A DNA stretch of 21,950 bases from Mnemiopsis leidyi (lineage: Eukaryota; Ctenophora; Tentaculata; Lobata; Bolinopsidae), in assembly GCA_000226015.1 (NCBI GenBank), contig JH155942.1, positions 155,688 through 177,637 on the forward strand. Direction: 5' to 3'. This document shows, in pieces, positions 10,761-21,321 of this stretch. Numbering within the stretch: the stretch's first letter is position 1; each line of letters opens with the position of its first letter. The notes below the pieces were generated by a model. That model did no database searches. It was not told the DNA's origin and saw only the letters and a list, made by a program, of their open reading frames with translations. The translations under genes were made by a program, and so were the position numbers.

Positions 10761-10991
10761 CACGTGACTATAGTAATTAGGTAAATGCTGCACGTGGCCT
10801 GAACATCCCATCACGTGGCCGTAATCACCAGCACGTGCTGCAAAATGGACAGCACGTGACACGGTTCGGATGATCTGGTTGGCCGGACGATCCAGGCTCC
10901 TGTGACGTTTGGTCCACCGTTAGAAAGCTCACGATCTGACGGTCATGTGGTTAATCCATTGACCAATCACGCGCCGCTAGCTGATCACGTG
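10761..10991. promoter_or_regulatory. Array of six CACGTG E-boxes with a CCAAT box
   Basis: CACGTG occurs at 10761, 10791, 10812, 10832, 10853 and 10986. Four consecutive boxes start 21, 20 and 21 bp apart, about two turns of the DNA helix, so bound factors would sit on one face. A GACCAATCA motif (NF-Y type) lies near 10960-10970. CACGTG is the palindromic site of bHLH and bHLH-ZIP factors (USF, MITF/TFE, MYC/MAX, CLOCK class). The array ends 6 bp before an ATG at 10997 in a good context (A at -3). A promoter or enhancer role is inferred; the target gene is uncertain because the nearest firm genes start or end 1.6-3 kb away. Confidence 0.6.
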
Positions 10992-10996
10992 TGACA

Positions 10997-12127
10997 ATGA
11001 CTGCGCCCAAAATCGACGGTGCGAACCAACAAGACTTGTTCGAACTTCGAGTCAGAGGTAGAACTGCCCAACCGGGCTATAATGAAATGTGGGTGTCGAC
11101 CGTCTCATTAATTATAAACGTGCTCATAAATGAAGGTAGAACTAGAATAAATGGATCGTGAATGTAGTTCGGCTTGCCGGCTTGGACATCTAGATGTAAA
11201 GTTGCCAGATGTATCACCCATGATCATCAATAAAAATGTTGAAGATTGTAAACTTGAAATGGTAGATGGCACAATAATTTACTGGCCGTAAACATAAGCT
11301 TCCAAGTACCATTGGCGGATTCAATTACAAATCATCATTATCGTAATAGTTTCGTAACTGTTTGATTATGCAGGTGATTAAAGGATGGACAAAGCAGACC
11401 TGATATGTTAATGATACTGAATGCAGTTTTGGTGCTAGAAGCTTAGAAGGCAGATATTGCCAAGACCCATAATTATGATTCATATCAGAAAATTACGAAA
11501 TTTCATTTGCATTGATTTGCGATTGATTCGGCTTGAAGCTGAAAATCGTTTTTAAAGGATCATGCAGATTAATTTCACAATTTCAGATTTAATTGAGATA
11601 CTGCAATTTGTGAATATGTTGAGATATTTGAGAATTGAGTTATCATATGTGTGTTTATGTTAAAGTTTCATGTTAATTGTTATAGTAGTCAGTAGATACC
11701 AAGTAGTAGACCAAGAAATTCTTTAGGGTTGTTCGTTGCTAAGGCCGGCTCTCTTAAAGTTTCAACGTTTTAGTCAATTTTGGCATAGCAATTTCGATTG
11801 GTTTCTAGTTTTCCGGACGCTGCCTGGCTCTATCTGATAGACAACAATGAACAAGGACTGAGGTACCCAGGTTACTCCTAGTCTGCGTGGCTTTAAATCG
11901 TGTCTTAAGCTCAAACTGCGCGCGCAAATATGCGCGTGTCCGACACACTAGCTGCTGAAAATTCATCTTGGCACAAAAAAATAACGATCGGATATGGCGC
12001 CCTAAAGAAATTAAAAGAATGTGACCTCGAGTCTCTTCTGCCCAGTAACGATGGCAGAAATGAAATTTGTGATTCGGAGAACTGTAAGTGTGATGGAATG
12101 CCTAGCAACAAATGGCAGAAAATGTAA
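10997..12127 (+). CDS. Candidate two-exon gene of unknown function (weak)
   Basis: Exon 1 (10997-11057) starts with ATG 6 bp after the last E-box and encodes MTAPKIDGANQQDLFELRVR, then a GTAGAA donor in phase 1. An open stretch ending at TAA 12127 has two acceptors of matching phase, with exon starts at 11910 or 11952. It encodes a protein-like segment including SSWHKKITIGYGALKKLKEC and a cysteine motif ENCKCDGMPSNKW. A GTAAGT inside the latter (12085 onward) could instead be a donor to a further exon. The 0.85-kb intron would hold nothing recognised. Support comes from composition, phase agreement and the promoter-like array just upstream; no family was recognised. It may not be a gene. Confidence 0.25.
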
Positions 12128-12615
12128 ACATTGGCTTCAAAATTATCATTTATATGAGCAGATATTTACAACAAAATATCAATTTACAAATTCCACATAC
12201 AAAGTATTTATTAGAAAAATGCTGAAAATTAATCACTAGAAAATATTTCGTCAACTACATGTCTTAGTGATCATATTCACAAAAACTTTCATGTAAAATT
12301 GAACTTTTTGAAAGTTTAATCCTCATTCAAAAACATCCAAATTTCTTAGGATGACGGACGATTCCTGCAGCAAAAAATAACACTCTTTGACTCGTTCACT
12401 TTTCATTGCGGTAAGACATTTATTCGTGGTCCTAAAAATACATATTTAAAACTGAAAAAAAAGATTGGTGGGACATGCCTAGGTTTAGAGAAGTGCAGGG
12501 ACCTCAGAATATGTTAACTAGGTAACTAACACAATAACTTAGGATCAAGAAAAAGTTTGCTGGTTCGAAATGAGATTATCCGACATTCTTTAGCAAGGGT
12601 AATTGCCAGCGTAAG
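12128..12615. other. Region downstream of KATNAL2, AT-rich
   Basis: Contains the probable 3' UTR of the minus-strand KATNAL2 gene. TTTATT at 12419-12424 reads AATAAA on the minus strand, about 190 bp past the stop codon. No other gene is seen here. Confidence 0.5.
12419..12424 (-). terminator. Likely poly(A) signal of KATNAL2
   Basis: AATAAA on the minus strand, 192 bp after the TAG at 12616-12618. It is the first canonical hexamer noticed downstream of the coding region. Confidence 0.45.
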
Positions 12616-15600
12616 CTATGCACTTTCGTACTGTTTTCTCCAAGCGTTATACTTAGGCTGCAAGTTCCTAGAGGACGGTTTGGTGCTCTGTAAGGCTGCT
12701 TCCACATCAGCAGTCGTGACAGGATCTATTTTAAGTTTGTTGGGTCTATTAGTTGTGTCCGGATTTATCTCCATTTCTTCTAACACACTGAAAATACTTC
12801 TGACGCGCCGCATCGCCGCTTCTTTACAAACAAGCTGAATATCAGAGCCTGTGTAACCCTCTGTTACGTCAGCTAACCTGTCGTAGTTAACGTTACACTC
12901 AATACTGACACCTCCCTCCTGACTGATTTGTGGCGGCAAGTGGTGTCTGAACATTTGACGTCGAGCGTCCCGCGTTGGTAGATCGACGAGAATGCGCTTC
13001 TCCAGTCTTCGTAGCATGGCATGGTCTAACTCCCAAGGTAAATTACTGGCGGCTAACAAAAACACAAGATCGTCTGATTTGGCAAGTCCGTCCATCTGTA
13101 CTAAAAGTTCAGTTTTCATGCGCAGCGAGCCTTCGTGCTCGTTACCACCAGAACCACCCCGCTGCGACATCAGACTTTCTAACTCATCTACAAAAATAGT
13201 AGAAGGCGCGTGATAGCGCGCTAACTCGAACAGTACTCTGACCAACTTCTCACTGTCTCCTCGCCATTTACTGACAATACTACTGGCTGATATGTTGAAG
13301 AATGTCGTGTTGCATTCTGTTGCAACGGCTTTTGCGAGTAGAGTTTTCCCTGAGAATTTTGCAGTGTAAGGTTTTAAATTTGAGCTAGCAAGCTGAAACG
13401 CAGTAAATCATATTGATATTTTAACTAGGATTTTAAAACCATACAAATTAACTAGAGTCAACATGTTTTGTAATTACAATCGCAAGCAAGCCAACATTTA
13501 AACTTCGCAGAATATATATAATAGAAGTATTGTATATATATATAATAGAAGTATTGTATATATATAATAGAAGTATTGTACAAAATCCTAAGCTATGTCA
13601 CACTTATGTAATATTGCCCATCTAAGATCTCACCTTAATGATTGCGTATAATGTATTTTCAAAACCTAATGACAATTCTCACCTGTTCCAGGAGGTCCAT
13701 ACAACAACAATCCTTTCCACGGCGATAAAATACCTGAAATATTGGAGGGTCAATTTACAGTTTCTACATATTTTAAACATTGGGCAATAATGCCACTGAT
13801 TATAACTTCGATATCTTTCAATTTCACGATGACGTTTTAAAGGCCACACTTGATGTACTAAGTGTAGAGAAAGACATACCAGTGAAAAGCTGTGGATACT
13901 TGATGGGATACACAACAGCCTCCTTCATGATTCTCTTTGGAGCTTCAAGACCGAAAATATCGCTCCACCTAACATTGGGATTGTTCAGGTAGATGTCACG
14001 TGATATTGTAGCAGCTAACTCCCTCATGTCCCTGAGGGGATATGTGTAAATGTGTTTGTTAAGACGCGACGAGTTAGGTGATTGTTTTACTAATGCATAC
14101 CTTTAACCAACGCTATAAATAGATGAGATCTGCGAAATCTAAGTTTCAGGTTTCTCCTTATTCAGCTTCAATCACCAGCAACTCCTTCTTCCAATCACCA
14201 AAAACGTAAGGTCTCTATTTAAGTTTACTTTTAGTACTATGTACTATCAAACGGGTACACTTCTTGTTGCCAGTGTATGATTAGAGATACCCGCTAAAAC
14301 CCACCGGTTAGCAAAATGAGCTAGAGGTTTAAGGAGTTTATCGTCACACCCCACCAGTGCTCCCTGGTTCGGGTCGTGTATAGTGTCGTGTAACATTTGT
14401 TTCACATCTATTATTGTCTTGTACGGGCCTTTCTTCTCCGCTTTTTTCTGTGTAACCGCCGTTCCTGTGTGTAGTCGTTGTGTCACAAACATAGTAAATA
14501 GTGGACAGTTTAATTGGTCGGTTTGTGGTAGGTCTAAAACGCAAATTTTATGTTCCGATTGGTTAGTTTGTGTCACGTGGTACAATGTCCGACATTCTAA
14601 TGGCTGGCACCAACCAGTAAGTCCCATGTCGAACTTAGCGGCATCTTGTTCCACACTGTTGTCGTTGCCATGGTTACGGTCCTCGTTCGATTTTCTCTCA
14701 GCACTCTTTATCCTTCTCTTATCTTGTTTACGTGGGGCGGGGCTGTTCCCCTCGGATATCCTGCGCAGTGTCGAGCGTTAATGCTTCCAAACAGATTGAT
14801 AAACTTAAACCTTTTTTCAGAAACATATTTTCAATTTTATACATTTTTATGTCATATCCAATGTTAGATTGACGCAGAATCATTTCATGCGATTATCAAC
14901 ATGCAGGTTTGAAAGATGATTAAGAGAAAATATGAGTAAGTTAACGATGCGATTTTGTGCAAAAACCATGCTAAGATTGATGGATGCAGTGATGCAAGCT
15001 AATGTTTGAGAAGCAGAAAAGATAAAATGGATATGAAGAAAAGAGGAATGAATAAAATCTGTACAAAGAAAAACAGAGGCTACCGTTTTAAAGTTCCGCC
15101 ATAGCTACTTCTTTTTTCTTTTGAGGATATCCAAATATCAACGTGCGCCACACAGCCTAATAAATCCACACAGCCTAATAAATCCTTCTTTTCCAACTAC
15201 GTAATCATTACTACTGTACAATATATTTTCTACTGATGTAACCATCGCCAAGGGAGCTGGATTGACCATATGACTATTTTGTGTGCTTGTTTTACAACTT
15301 GTTCTTAACAAAGAGACAACATTTGCTTACCACTGTAGCACAGTGCTAACCACTGTATGATATGCTGATATGTCCTGTGTATCACATACTGCTCAATGAT
15401 TCGACTGAATCTAAACAAGCCACCTAACTCTCTGTTGCGGACACGCTAGCTTGTTTATAATTCTTCTCGACAACAAACAAAAGTCTCGAATTCTCCAAAG
15501 TGTTAGGTTTTTAGTCTGTGTCCCTATCCGACCACGTGATTTCATTATACCATGGTGACTGGTGAGAAGTAACAAACAGAGTCAACATCTATTCACTAGT

Positions 15601-18600
15601 TGAACATTTAATCTTTAGCACGAGAAAGTTTAATGTTGGTTTTAGATTCTATTATCGGACATCATTACGAGATAGCTCGTTTCTTTGTAACAACCTTTAA
15701 GAAATTCAGAGGTTTCAACTTGCATGAGTTGTGGGGATTAAGAAAGAAGAATTAAGGATTAAGAAGAAGGATTAAGAAAGAATGTATTGGACGGTTTGAA
15801 GAGTAAAAGAGAAGTAAAACTAACAATCTAGCATGAGACATTATAAATAACATCGCGCTAAAGTAAGCGCACTTAAAAGTCCTGACATAATTCTAAAAGA
15901 TAGAAATACATGTATAAGAACTAAACTTGATGAACATGTAGAAGCAGAAATATAGAGCTAGAGTAAAAAGAAAGTAATTGACAACGTAAAAATTACAATT
16001 CATAACTAGCAGCCAAATAAGAATAAACTTAAAACAGAATAACTAGCAAAATATCAGATCGTGAAATCTGAAGAATTCAACGCTAGCCGAACCATATATC
16101 TAAAACACTATTTCAAGCTAAATGATAGCTATAAAGTACGTTTAGCTATACAGAATTTTAGCTATATAGAGCGGGAATCGAATTTAACAGTGAACAAGCA
16201 GCAATATAGCAGAATGTAGCAGCCATGTAGTAAAAATACCCAGATGTTAAGTCAGGTCTCCCTTGTTGGTTCATTGTCGTGTGTGGACGGTTCGGTAACG
16301 GTATTCTGGTGTGGTAATGAGTGGTAATAAGAGGTAATGAGAGGTAATAAGCGGTTATAGGAGGAAATAGGCGGCAATAGACGGCCCAAAGATGTTTATT
16401 TGTATCAATCTAGCATGATCTAATCACTCCCACCTCCCCAAACTTCCGATCCCCTCTTTTCTTCCTCCTCTTTCACCCTCTCTCCTTTCCATCATATGCT
16501 CTACCAGCTACCAGTTCTTCTTGAACCACGTTGGGCTCTATCCTTTTATCTCTTTCCCTTCTCTTCCCTCTGATGTTCTTACTCTATGTTCTCATTCATC
16601 TCCCCTCTTTATTCCTCTTTATTATCTTCCAAATCCAACCTCCCTTGGCCTTTCCCAATCTCTCCTTTCATCTCTTAACATCAATATTTTCTACTTTTTT
16701 CCCTCCCTTCCACCCAAGACGTTATTATCCAACATGGAATTAGCAGGGGCTGGTGTTGATATAATCTACTAAACATTTCTCCGGAGCCAGCAGCTAACTA
16801 GAGGGGGTGCCCAGCTTACCCCCTCCAGCTCCCCCCACTTACCCCCCACTCCACAATGCTCGCTTAGTGTCTATCTCATTCTTCGTTACTTGACTGTTGA
16901 CTGATATCTTTAGCGACGTGAGCAGTAAAGCGACAATACGTACTGCTCCAATGTTCTAATGTTGACATAAAAGCTACGCATCTATAAAACCCCTAACTTT
17001 CCTGTTAACACCCTGACCCCTGTGTGTTATTACAATACTTCCTGAAGTACTTAAAAAAACAGTTGAGTAGCTTAGTGACTTAACAAATAGTTGAGCAGTT
17101 TAGTCACTTTGATAAATAGTTTGGTCCTTGAAGGAGATTTTGTTGCGATTTTATAAGGTGAAAACGAGTTATCTCACTTTGTATATTCTTATATACTTGC
17201 TTGCTTAATAGGTTGCAAATGTTTGAGAAGAAAATAGCTTGTTAAGTATCTAAGTACGTGTGATTATGTGCTGGTTAGGACTAATTCCATTTCATTATAA
17301 AATATGTAACTAGATCTCAATCTGTTCCTACGTGCTTTTGTGCTGAAAGACAAAATGACAGTTGCGTGATACGGTCAATTGGCTTGATTTAATAGACGAA
17401 ATAAGAAGTGATCTACTAGGAAAAAGAACTATTTTATCTGCAGTTATAAGTTCTGATTATCTGCTCCATCGCCCATCAAATGCTCCACTAAAAAGTTTAA
17501 TTTCTGAACAATGCAGCACTGCGCCCTTGCTTCACTGAATCAGGAAGAATGCTCAAACAGGGTACAATCAATCCCTGATTATTTCATTATTTGCAATAGG
17601 GACACAGTTGAGTAATTACACGTGGAGGGGTGATGACGTCACGTCACGTGGTGTGACGTCACGGCTCCATGCAAACCGGGAAGTGGGCGGCGTTTTGTCG
17701 TACGTTTTGCTTCTGAGAGCACCGAATCCCGTTAGTTTAGCCCTGGCTTGAAGGTTTTCTGTTAATAAGCTGAAAGATGGGGAACTTTTGAGATTTTCAG
17801 GGAAAATAAGAAAACTTGAAGTCTGAAGCCGCCGTGCATAAGTTAGTTAAGTGCACGATGTCTTAATTTTACAATGCTTCACTTTGAGAGGAAGAGCTTG
17901 CTGTAATAGAAATAAATCAAAAGTCAAAACGCCACCTAGAACTTTGAAAAATTTGTAGACAATCTCATCGATACCTTACTTGGGATAAATAACGTTAACT
18001 TTCGCAGCTGAAATGAAATCAATACCCCGGGAAAATAGACCATCAGTGCCCTGATGGCAGAGAAGGAACCTAGATGTTCATAATTCAATACTACTATTTT
18101 ATGAACTGTACGACCAACCGACACTATATCAAGTTCCTTTGTCGTTTGGATCGTCTTTTTTAACACTGCTTATTGCTTCATTATAACAACCTCATAGCAC
18201 CAGAGGTTTGTATCTAACTTACAAGTTCTTTGAAAGACGCTTTGCGTTATATGTTAATTCTGTAGAACAATTGCTATCATTGCCGAATGACTTAATATTA
18301 CAACAATTGAAACTTTACGACATAAGAATTCGCGTTCGGTGAAATCACGTGACATGATTTCCCATTACACATACCGGGGTAGATTGCCCGACTGTTTTCT
18401 TGAGATATTACTCTGAGCATGTCCGTTTGTTTTGACGTGTGCCGTGTCCATCTTCTTCACTATTTTAGGGAATCTTCCGAATTTCACGTTGTAGTACGCA
18501 TTAAACTCCTGAAAATTAAGGCATGTTAGTGCAAGTGATAATGAAGTAAAAACATTTGAACAGTTTTATTTTTTAATAAGCTAATTAGGAGAGGAAAGTA

Positions 18601-19034
18601 TGTAAGTCATACCAGTAATCAAGTTGATACGAAACTTACATGAAGAACAGTTTCCAAGTCCATGTTGTCACAAAGTGCATATTTCTTGAGGGAGATGTTA
18701 GACTCATCAATGAGAGCTGATGCTGTGGAAACGTGAGACAAGTTAGTACTTGGAAGATTTGGAAAATTTGACACACATGCACAACGCACACATGCACAAC
18801 GCACACATGCACAACGCACACATGCACAACGCATACTTGCAAGCAAACGCCCAAACTCACGAACACAGACACACACATACACACACTCAAACCTGCATTT
18901 ATATATCCCTGTTCATTAAGGTAACTGTGAATGAGAAGAATAAGACTTCTCTTCCTTGTCTCGTTCCTCAGCTCCTCTGATTCGCGCGCTTCACTGGAAC
19001 TCTTGAGCTGAGAGTAGCTCAATTCCATCACCAT
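12616..19034 (-). CDS. KATNAL2: Katanin p60 ATPase-containing subunit A-like 2
   Basis: An AAA ATPase of the katanin family, which acts on microtubules; KATNAL2 is linked to cilia, cytokinesis and sperm tails in mammals. Exons on the minus strand: 19034-18893, 18722-18640, 18508-18375, 14760-14305, 14031-13880, 13733-13683 and 13349-12616. Phases 1, 0, 2, 2, 1 and 1 all agree and give 583 residues plus TAG, near the human length of about 540. The N-terminus has MELSYSQLK and a LisH motif ([15 protein letters not shown], about residues 30-58), then [10 protein letters not shown] and [15 protein letters not shown], typical of this paralogue. A lysine/arginine-rich linker follows (exon 4), ending in [12 protein letters not shown] core: [11 protein letters not shown], Walker A GPPGTGKT (335-342, split between exons 6 and 7), Walker B IFVDE (391-395), sensor-1 AASN (442), RRLEKR (453-458), and C-terminal helix [14 protein letters not shown]. 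All catalytic residues are intact. ATGs at 19034 and 19028 are both possible starts; the second matches the human start. Intron 3 is 3.6 kb. Confidence 0.96.
13513..13580. repeat. Tandem repeat, 3 copies, 22-24 bp period
   Basis: Three exact copies of TATATAATAGAAGTATTGTA (13515-13534, 13539-13558, 13561-13580) are separated by variable TA dinucleotides. It lies in KATNAL2 intron 6. The length variation in the TA runs fits replication slippage. Confidence 0.85.
15149..15184. repeat. Direct repeat, 2 x 18 bp
   Basis: Two identical adjacent copies of CACACAGCCTAATAAATC in KATNAL2 intron 3. No other role seen. Confidence 0.8.
16311..16383. repeat. 10-bp minisatellite, about 7 diverging units
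   Basis: Units follow GGTAATRAGN and decay progressively to the right (GGTTATAGGA, GGAAATAGGC, GGCAATAGAC). The graded divergence suggests an old array that has stopped homogenising. Located in KATNAL2 intron 3. Confidence 0.8.
16424..16730. other. CT-rich strand-asymmetric tract
   Basis: About 300 bp in which the plus strand is strongly pyrimidine-biased, including runs such as CTCTTTTCTTCCTCCTC. On the KATNAL2 transcript strand it is purine-rich. Open frames of 70-83 codons here (16521-16772) are by-products of the missing A-rich stop codons in this composition. It could form non-B DNA; no gene is supported. Confidence 0.6.
16810..16847 (-). other. Putative G-quadruplex motif
   Basis: Read on the minus strand this has four G runs of 6, 6, 5 and 3 separated by loops of 5, 7 and 6 nt (16847-16842, 16836-16831, 16823-16819, 16812-16810). 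This meets the usual G3+ quadruplex pattern. Because the minus strand is the KATNAL2 sense strand, the motif would be present in intron 3 RNA as well as DNA. Confidence 0.6.
17619..17691. promoter_or_regulatory. CRE/E-box palindromic cluster inside KATNAL2 intron 3
   Basis: Two perfect cAMP-response elements, TGACGTCA at 17634-17641 and 17654-17661, flank an E-box CACGTG at 17645-17650. A second CACGTG is at 17619-17624. The CREs plus adjacent bases form 9-bp inverted arms (TGACGTCAC / GTGACGTCA). GGGAAGTGGGCGG follows, an ETS-like and GC-box-like sequence. The block is CpG-containing in an otherwise AT-rich intron. This composition is typical of a metazoan promoter or enhancer; it could drive a KATNAL2 isoform lacking the LisH exons or a non-coding RNA. 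No nested coding gene was found. Confidence 0.5.
18773..18832. repeat. 15-bp tandem repeat, 4 exact copies
   Basis: Four identical units ACACATGCACAACGC in KATNAL2 intron 1, followed at about 18862-18887 by a CA-rich microsatellite. The period is a multiple of three and the repeat is open in the frame running on from exon 1, where it encodes VCVVH pentamers on the minus strand. The spliced gene model removes it. Confidence 0.9.
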
Positions 19035-19665
19035 CTTGTCATGGCATACCTTTTAGTTAAAGTGATTTGTTAAACTTTTTGCTTATGCGTCCAACAGCGT
19101 CCAATTTTCATTGGACGCTGTTGTATACGGACTATGATTGAAAGAAATTGGTGTAAAATTTGCAAAATTCTCAGCTGAAGTCAACCTGAGCTCTATCAAT
19201 ATGACACAATGATACCACATGTGACGAGATAACAGAAACAGTTCAACTCGTGACAAAATGCTATCGATTATGCTGAAGAAGGAAGTTGGGTATTTGATAA
19301 ATTTGGTAATTCTATTCAAAACATAGATGATAAGAAAAATTGGAAACATCAAATTGTTGTATTTTTGTATCTTGTGAGAGGTGTCAACTGTCACTTATAA
19401 TTCGACAGGAAATTCTCATCACGTGAGTTTATGATAAGACTTGTCACGAGATTTAGGATTTAAGGAGTACGGCTAAAATTTGACACTCACTTATTTTATT
19501 GTTTTCTTTCTGTTTGTGTCTTGGTAGATCTTTGTGATGGATGAAAGGGCGTAGTGTAAAGGAGATGATGTTTATAGTAAAATTCATTAACAAAATTGAT
19601 TGATTTTACCCCACTTTTCAAATAGGAAGTAGCTAAGATTCGTCTAGGAGAGAGTTGGAACCATC
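19035..19665. promoter_or_regulatory. Shared head-to-head promoter region of KATNAL2 and the YHYH gene
   Basis: The two genes diverge, with start codons 631 bp apart, so both promoters must lie here or close by. Contents include a perfect hairpin at 19092-19123, a CACGTG at 19420-19425, and AT-rich sequence. No clear TATA box or initiator was assigned. Co-regulation is an inference from geometry only. Confidence 0.5.
19092..19123. repeat. Perfect 14-bp hairpin upstream of KATNAL2
   Basis: CAACAGCGTCCAAT (19092-19105) and ATTGGACGCTGTTG (19110-19123) are exact complements with a 4-nt loop TTTC. It lies 58-89 bp upstream of the KATNAL2 ATG on the minus strand and would be in the 5' UTR or core promoter. 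GCGTCCAA is additionally repeated directly at 19088 and 19097. It could act as a structured leader or be a small mobile-element footprint. Confidence 0.7.
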
Positions 19666-21125
19666 ATGATAAAATTAGTAAGTAATAAATTTATATTTTA
19701 TATTTTGAGGCAATGACTGACTTCAGAGCTTATATGTCAATCAACCTATCACTATATTTTATTGTGTTACCTATTGAATGTCTGTTCTCCCTTCGTTTAA
19801 ATCTTTTGACTGTAAATTTAAATAGAACAAACTTTTTAGCAATATAAAGAAGTTTTACTAACCAAGTTTTTGTTCAGGTATTAGCACTTTTGTGCTTGAC
19901 AATGGTAGTGCAGTGCAAACCATACTATCGTTTCAAGACCTCTGTTTCTGAGAAAGCAATGCATAAATGCCACACTGGTCACAGAGATCTCTCGCCAAGA
20001 TGCCATGAGTACCGAACCAAGATTTCTGATTACTCAAAGTATCCTAAACTACCTGCAAACTGCTCTACTATCGAGTGGGAGTTCGCCAATGAGACAAATA
20101 ATTGGGGAAACTGCTTTGCCATGACGACTGATGGTGAATTTAGATACATCACTGCTAACAATGTTCCTGACTTCTACATGAATCTTTATTGTCCTATTGG
20201 AGTAGGATTTGGGTACTGTGTGAAGGCAGAGATAGAATCCGGTACATGCATGTTCCCAAACCTTACCTGTGGAGCAGACAATGGCCCTGGATCAATGAAA
20301 TATGGGGATGTGTGGATTCCATTTGAGGGAAACTACAAAATCCCCCTCAAAGGAAACCCAACACGAAGTGATAGACCTGGTGATATGTATGATGCTGAGA
20401 CTGTGGGTGGAGAGAAAAATATTGGGCCATCAACTGGAGTTGCTATCAATGGTATTGGAATTCAAGGACCTAATGATGCTGGAGATGTAAGTATAGATGA
20501 AGCAGATATTCAACTAGCTTGTGGAGGTCATGTAACTCCCCCTCTTGGAAATATTCCTCCTGGACCTGAGCCTGGACCTGCTGGACCCCCGCTGTATCAC
20601 TTCCACAAGTCACCGGAATGTCTAGCTCCTTTCAAAAATGCCTCAATTGGTGTTGACCATGGAGCCAAACCATACCAACATGCTCAGTTAATGGGCTGGG
20701 CAATGGATGGCTTTAAAATCTTCTCTTACCAGGATGTCGGAGGTGCTGCACCCGTAGTTGATCAGTGTGGAGGTCACTTTGGACCAACAGACACAGGAGA
20801 AATTGAATACCATTACCATAGTCGACAAATTGTTCCCTATCACCTTGCATGTCAAGGACCATCACTAGGCAACTGTGCTGAAACACAACGGGGAACAAAC
20901 TTCTGCCATCCAGGATGTGGTGCAGAAGTATGTGTCCAGCCTGGAACAAGTGAAGCTGCTCTAAGAGCGTACTTATCTCAATGGGATCCAACTTGGCTTG
21001 ATAAGTACACTACTAATGACTACAAACCAGAAGATCAAAAATCAAAGGATGATTCATCAATCAAAACTGATCAAGCCCTTAAAAAAGCCTTAGAAAATTT
21101 GTTGGATAACATCTTTAAGTCGTGA
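19666..21125 (+). CDS. Secreted YHYH-domain protein
   Basis: A short first exon (19666-19677, ATG ATA AAA TTA, then GTAAGT) splices in phase 0 to 19878-21125, giving 419 residues. The join creates a clear signal peptide, MIKLVLALLCLTMVVQC, which decides the start. The mature protein is cysteine-rich, with sequons such as NCS and NLT, suggesting disulphides and secretion. A Pro/Gly-rich linker (PPGPEPGPAGPP, about 230-241) precedes the YHYH domain: YHFHKSPEC (244-252), the highly conserved GWAMDGFKI (277-285), DQCGGH, and EYHYH at 314-318 followed by VPYHLACQGP. The domain is known from bacteria and marine eukaryotes; its His/Asp clusters look suited to metal binding, but I know of no established function. 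The C-terminus is Lys/Asp-rich and ends in an amphipathic helix-like stretch. AATAAA hexamers at 21878 and 21896 lie about 750 bp downstream, beyond a MITE. Confidence 0.9.
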
Positions 21126-21321
21126 ATTTAGCAACAACGAATTTATTATAATCGCTGTTTTTATCAAGAAGATAAAATGTGCTATTCCATTGACACATCT
21201 TGAAGAATTCTTCGAATGGACTTTTGACAAAACAATGAAAATAGGAATGTTTGATTATGTACTATTAAGTTACTGTTGATTATTGGCTTTATATTGAGTG
21301 ACAGAAACTGCCTGGCTAACC
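21126..21321. other. 3' flank or 3' UTR of the YHYH gene
   Basis: No open frame of note. Probably transcribed, because no canonical AATAAA was noticed between the stop codon and the MITE. The last 8 bp, GGCTAACC at 21314-21321, form the left target duplication of the MITE. Confidence 0.4.

Noticed and set aside
13824-14027. Separate small gene reading [13 protein letters not shown]
   Set aside because: It is exon 5 of KATNAL2; the apparent Met start is an internal residue and the end runs into the intron.
16521-16772. Plus-strand open frames in the CT-rich tract
   Set aside because: The pyrimidine bias removes stop codons and yields Leu/Ser/Pro/Phe-only peptides.
17936-18166. Minus-strand open frame of 76 codons in KATNAL2 intron 3
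   Set aside because: No match to the family, and exon 3 to exon 4 already join in phase without it.
13511-18832. CRISPR array
   Set aside because: The tandem repeats here have no unique spacers of even length and the DNA is animal nuclear sequence.
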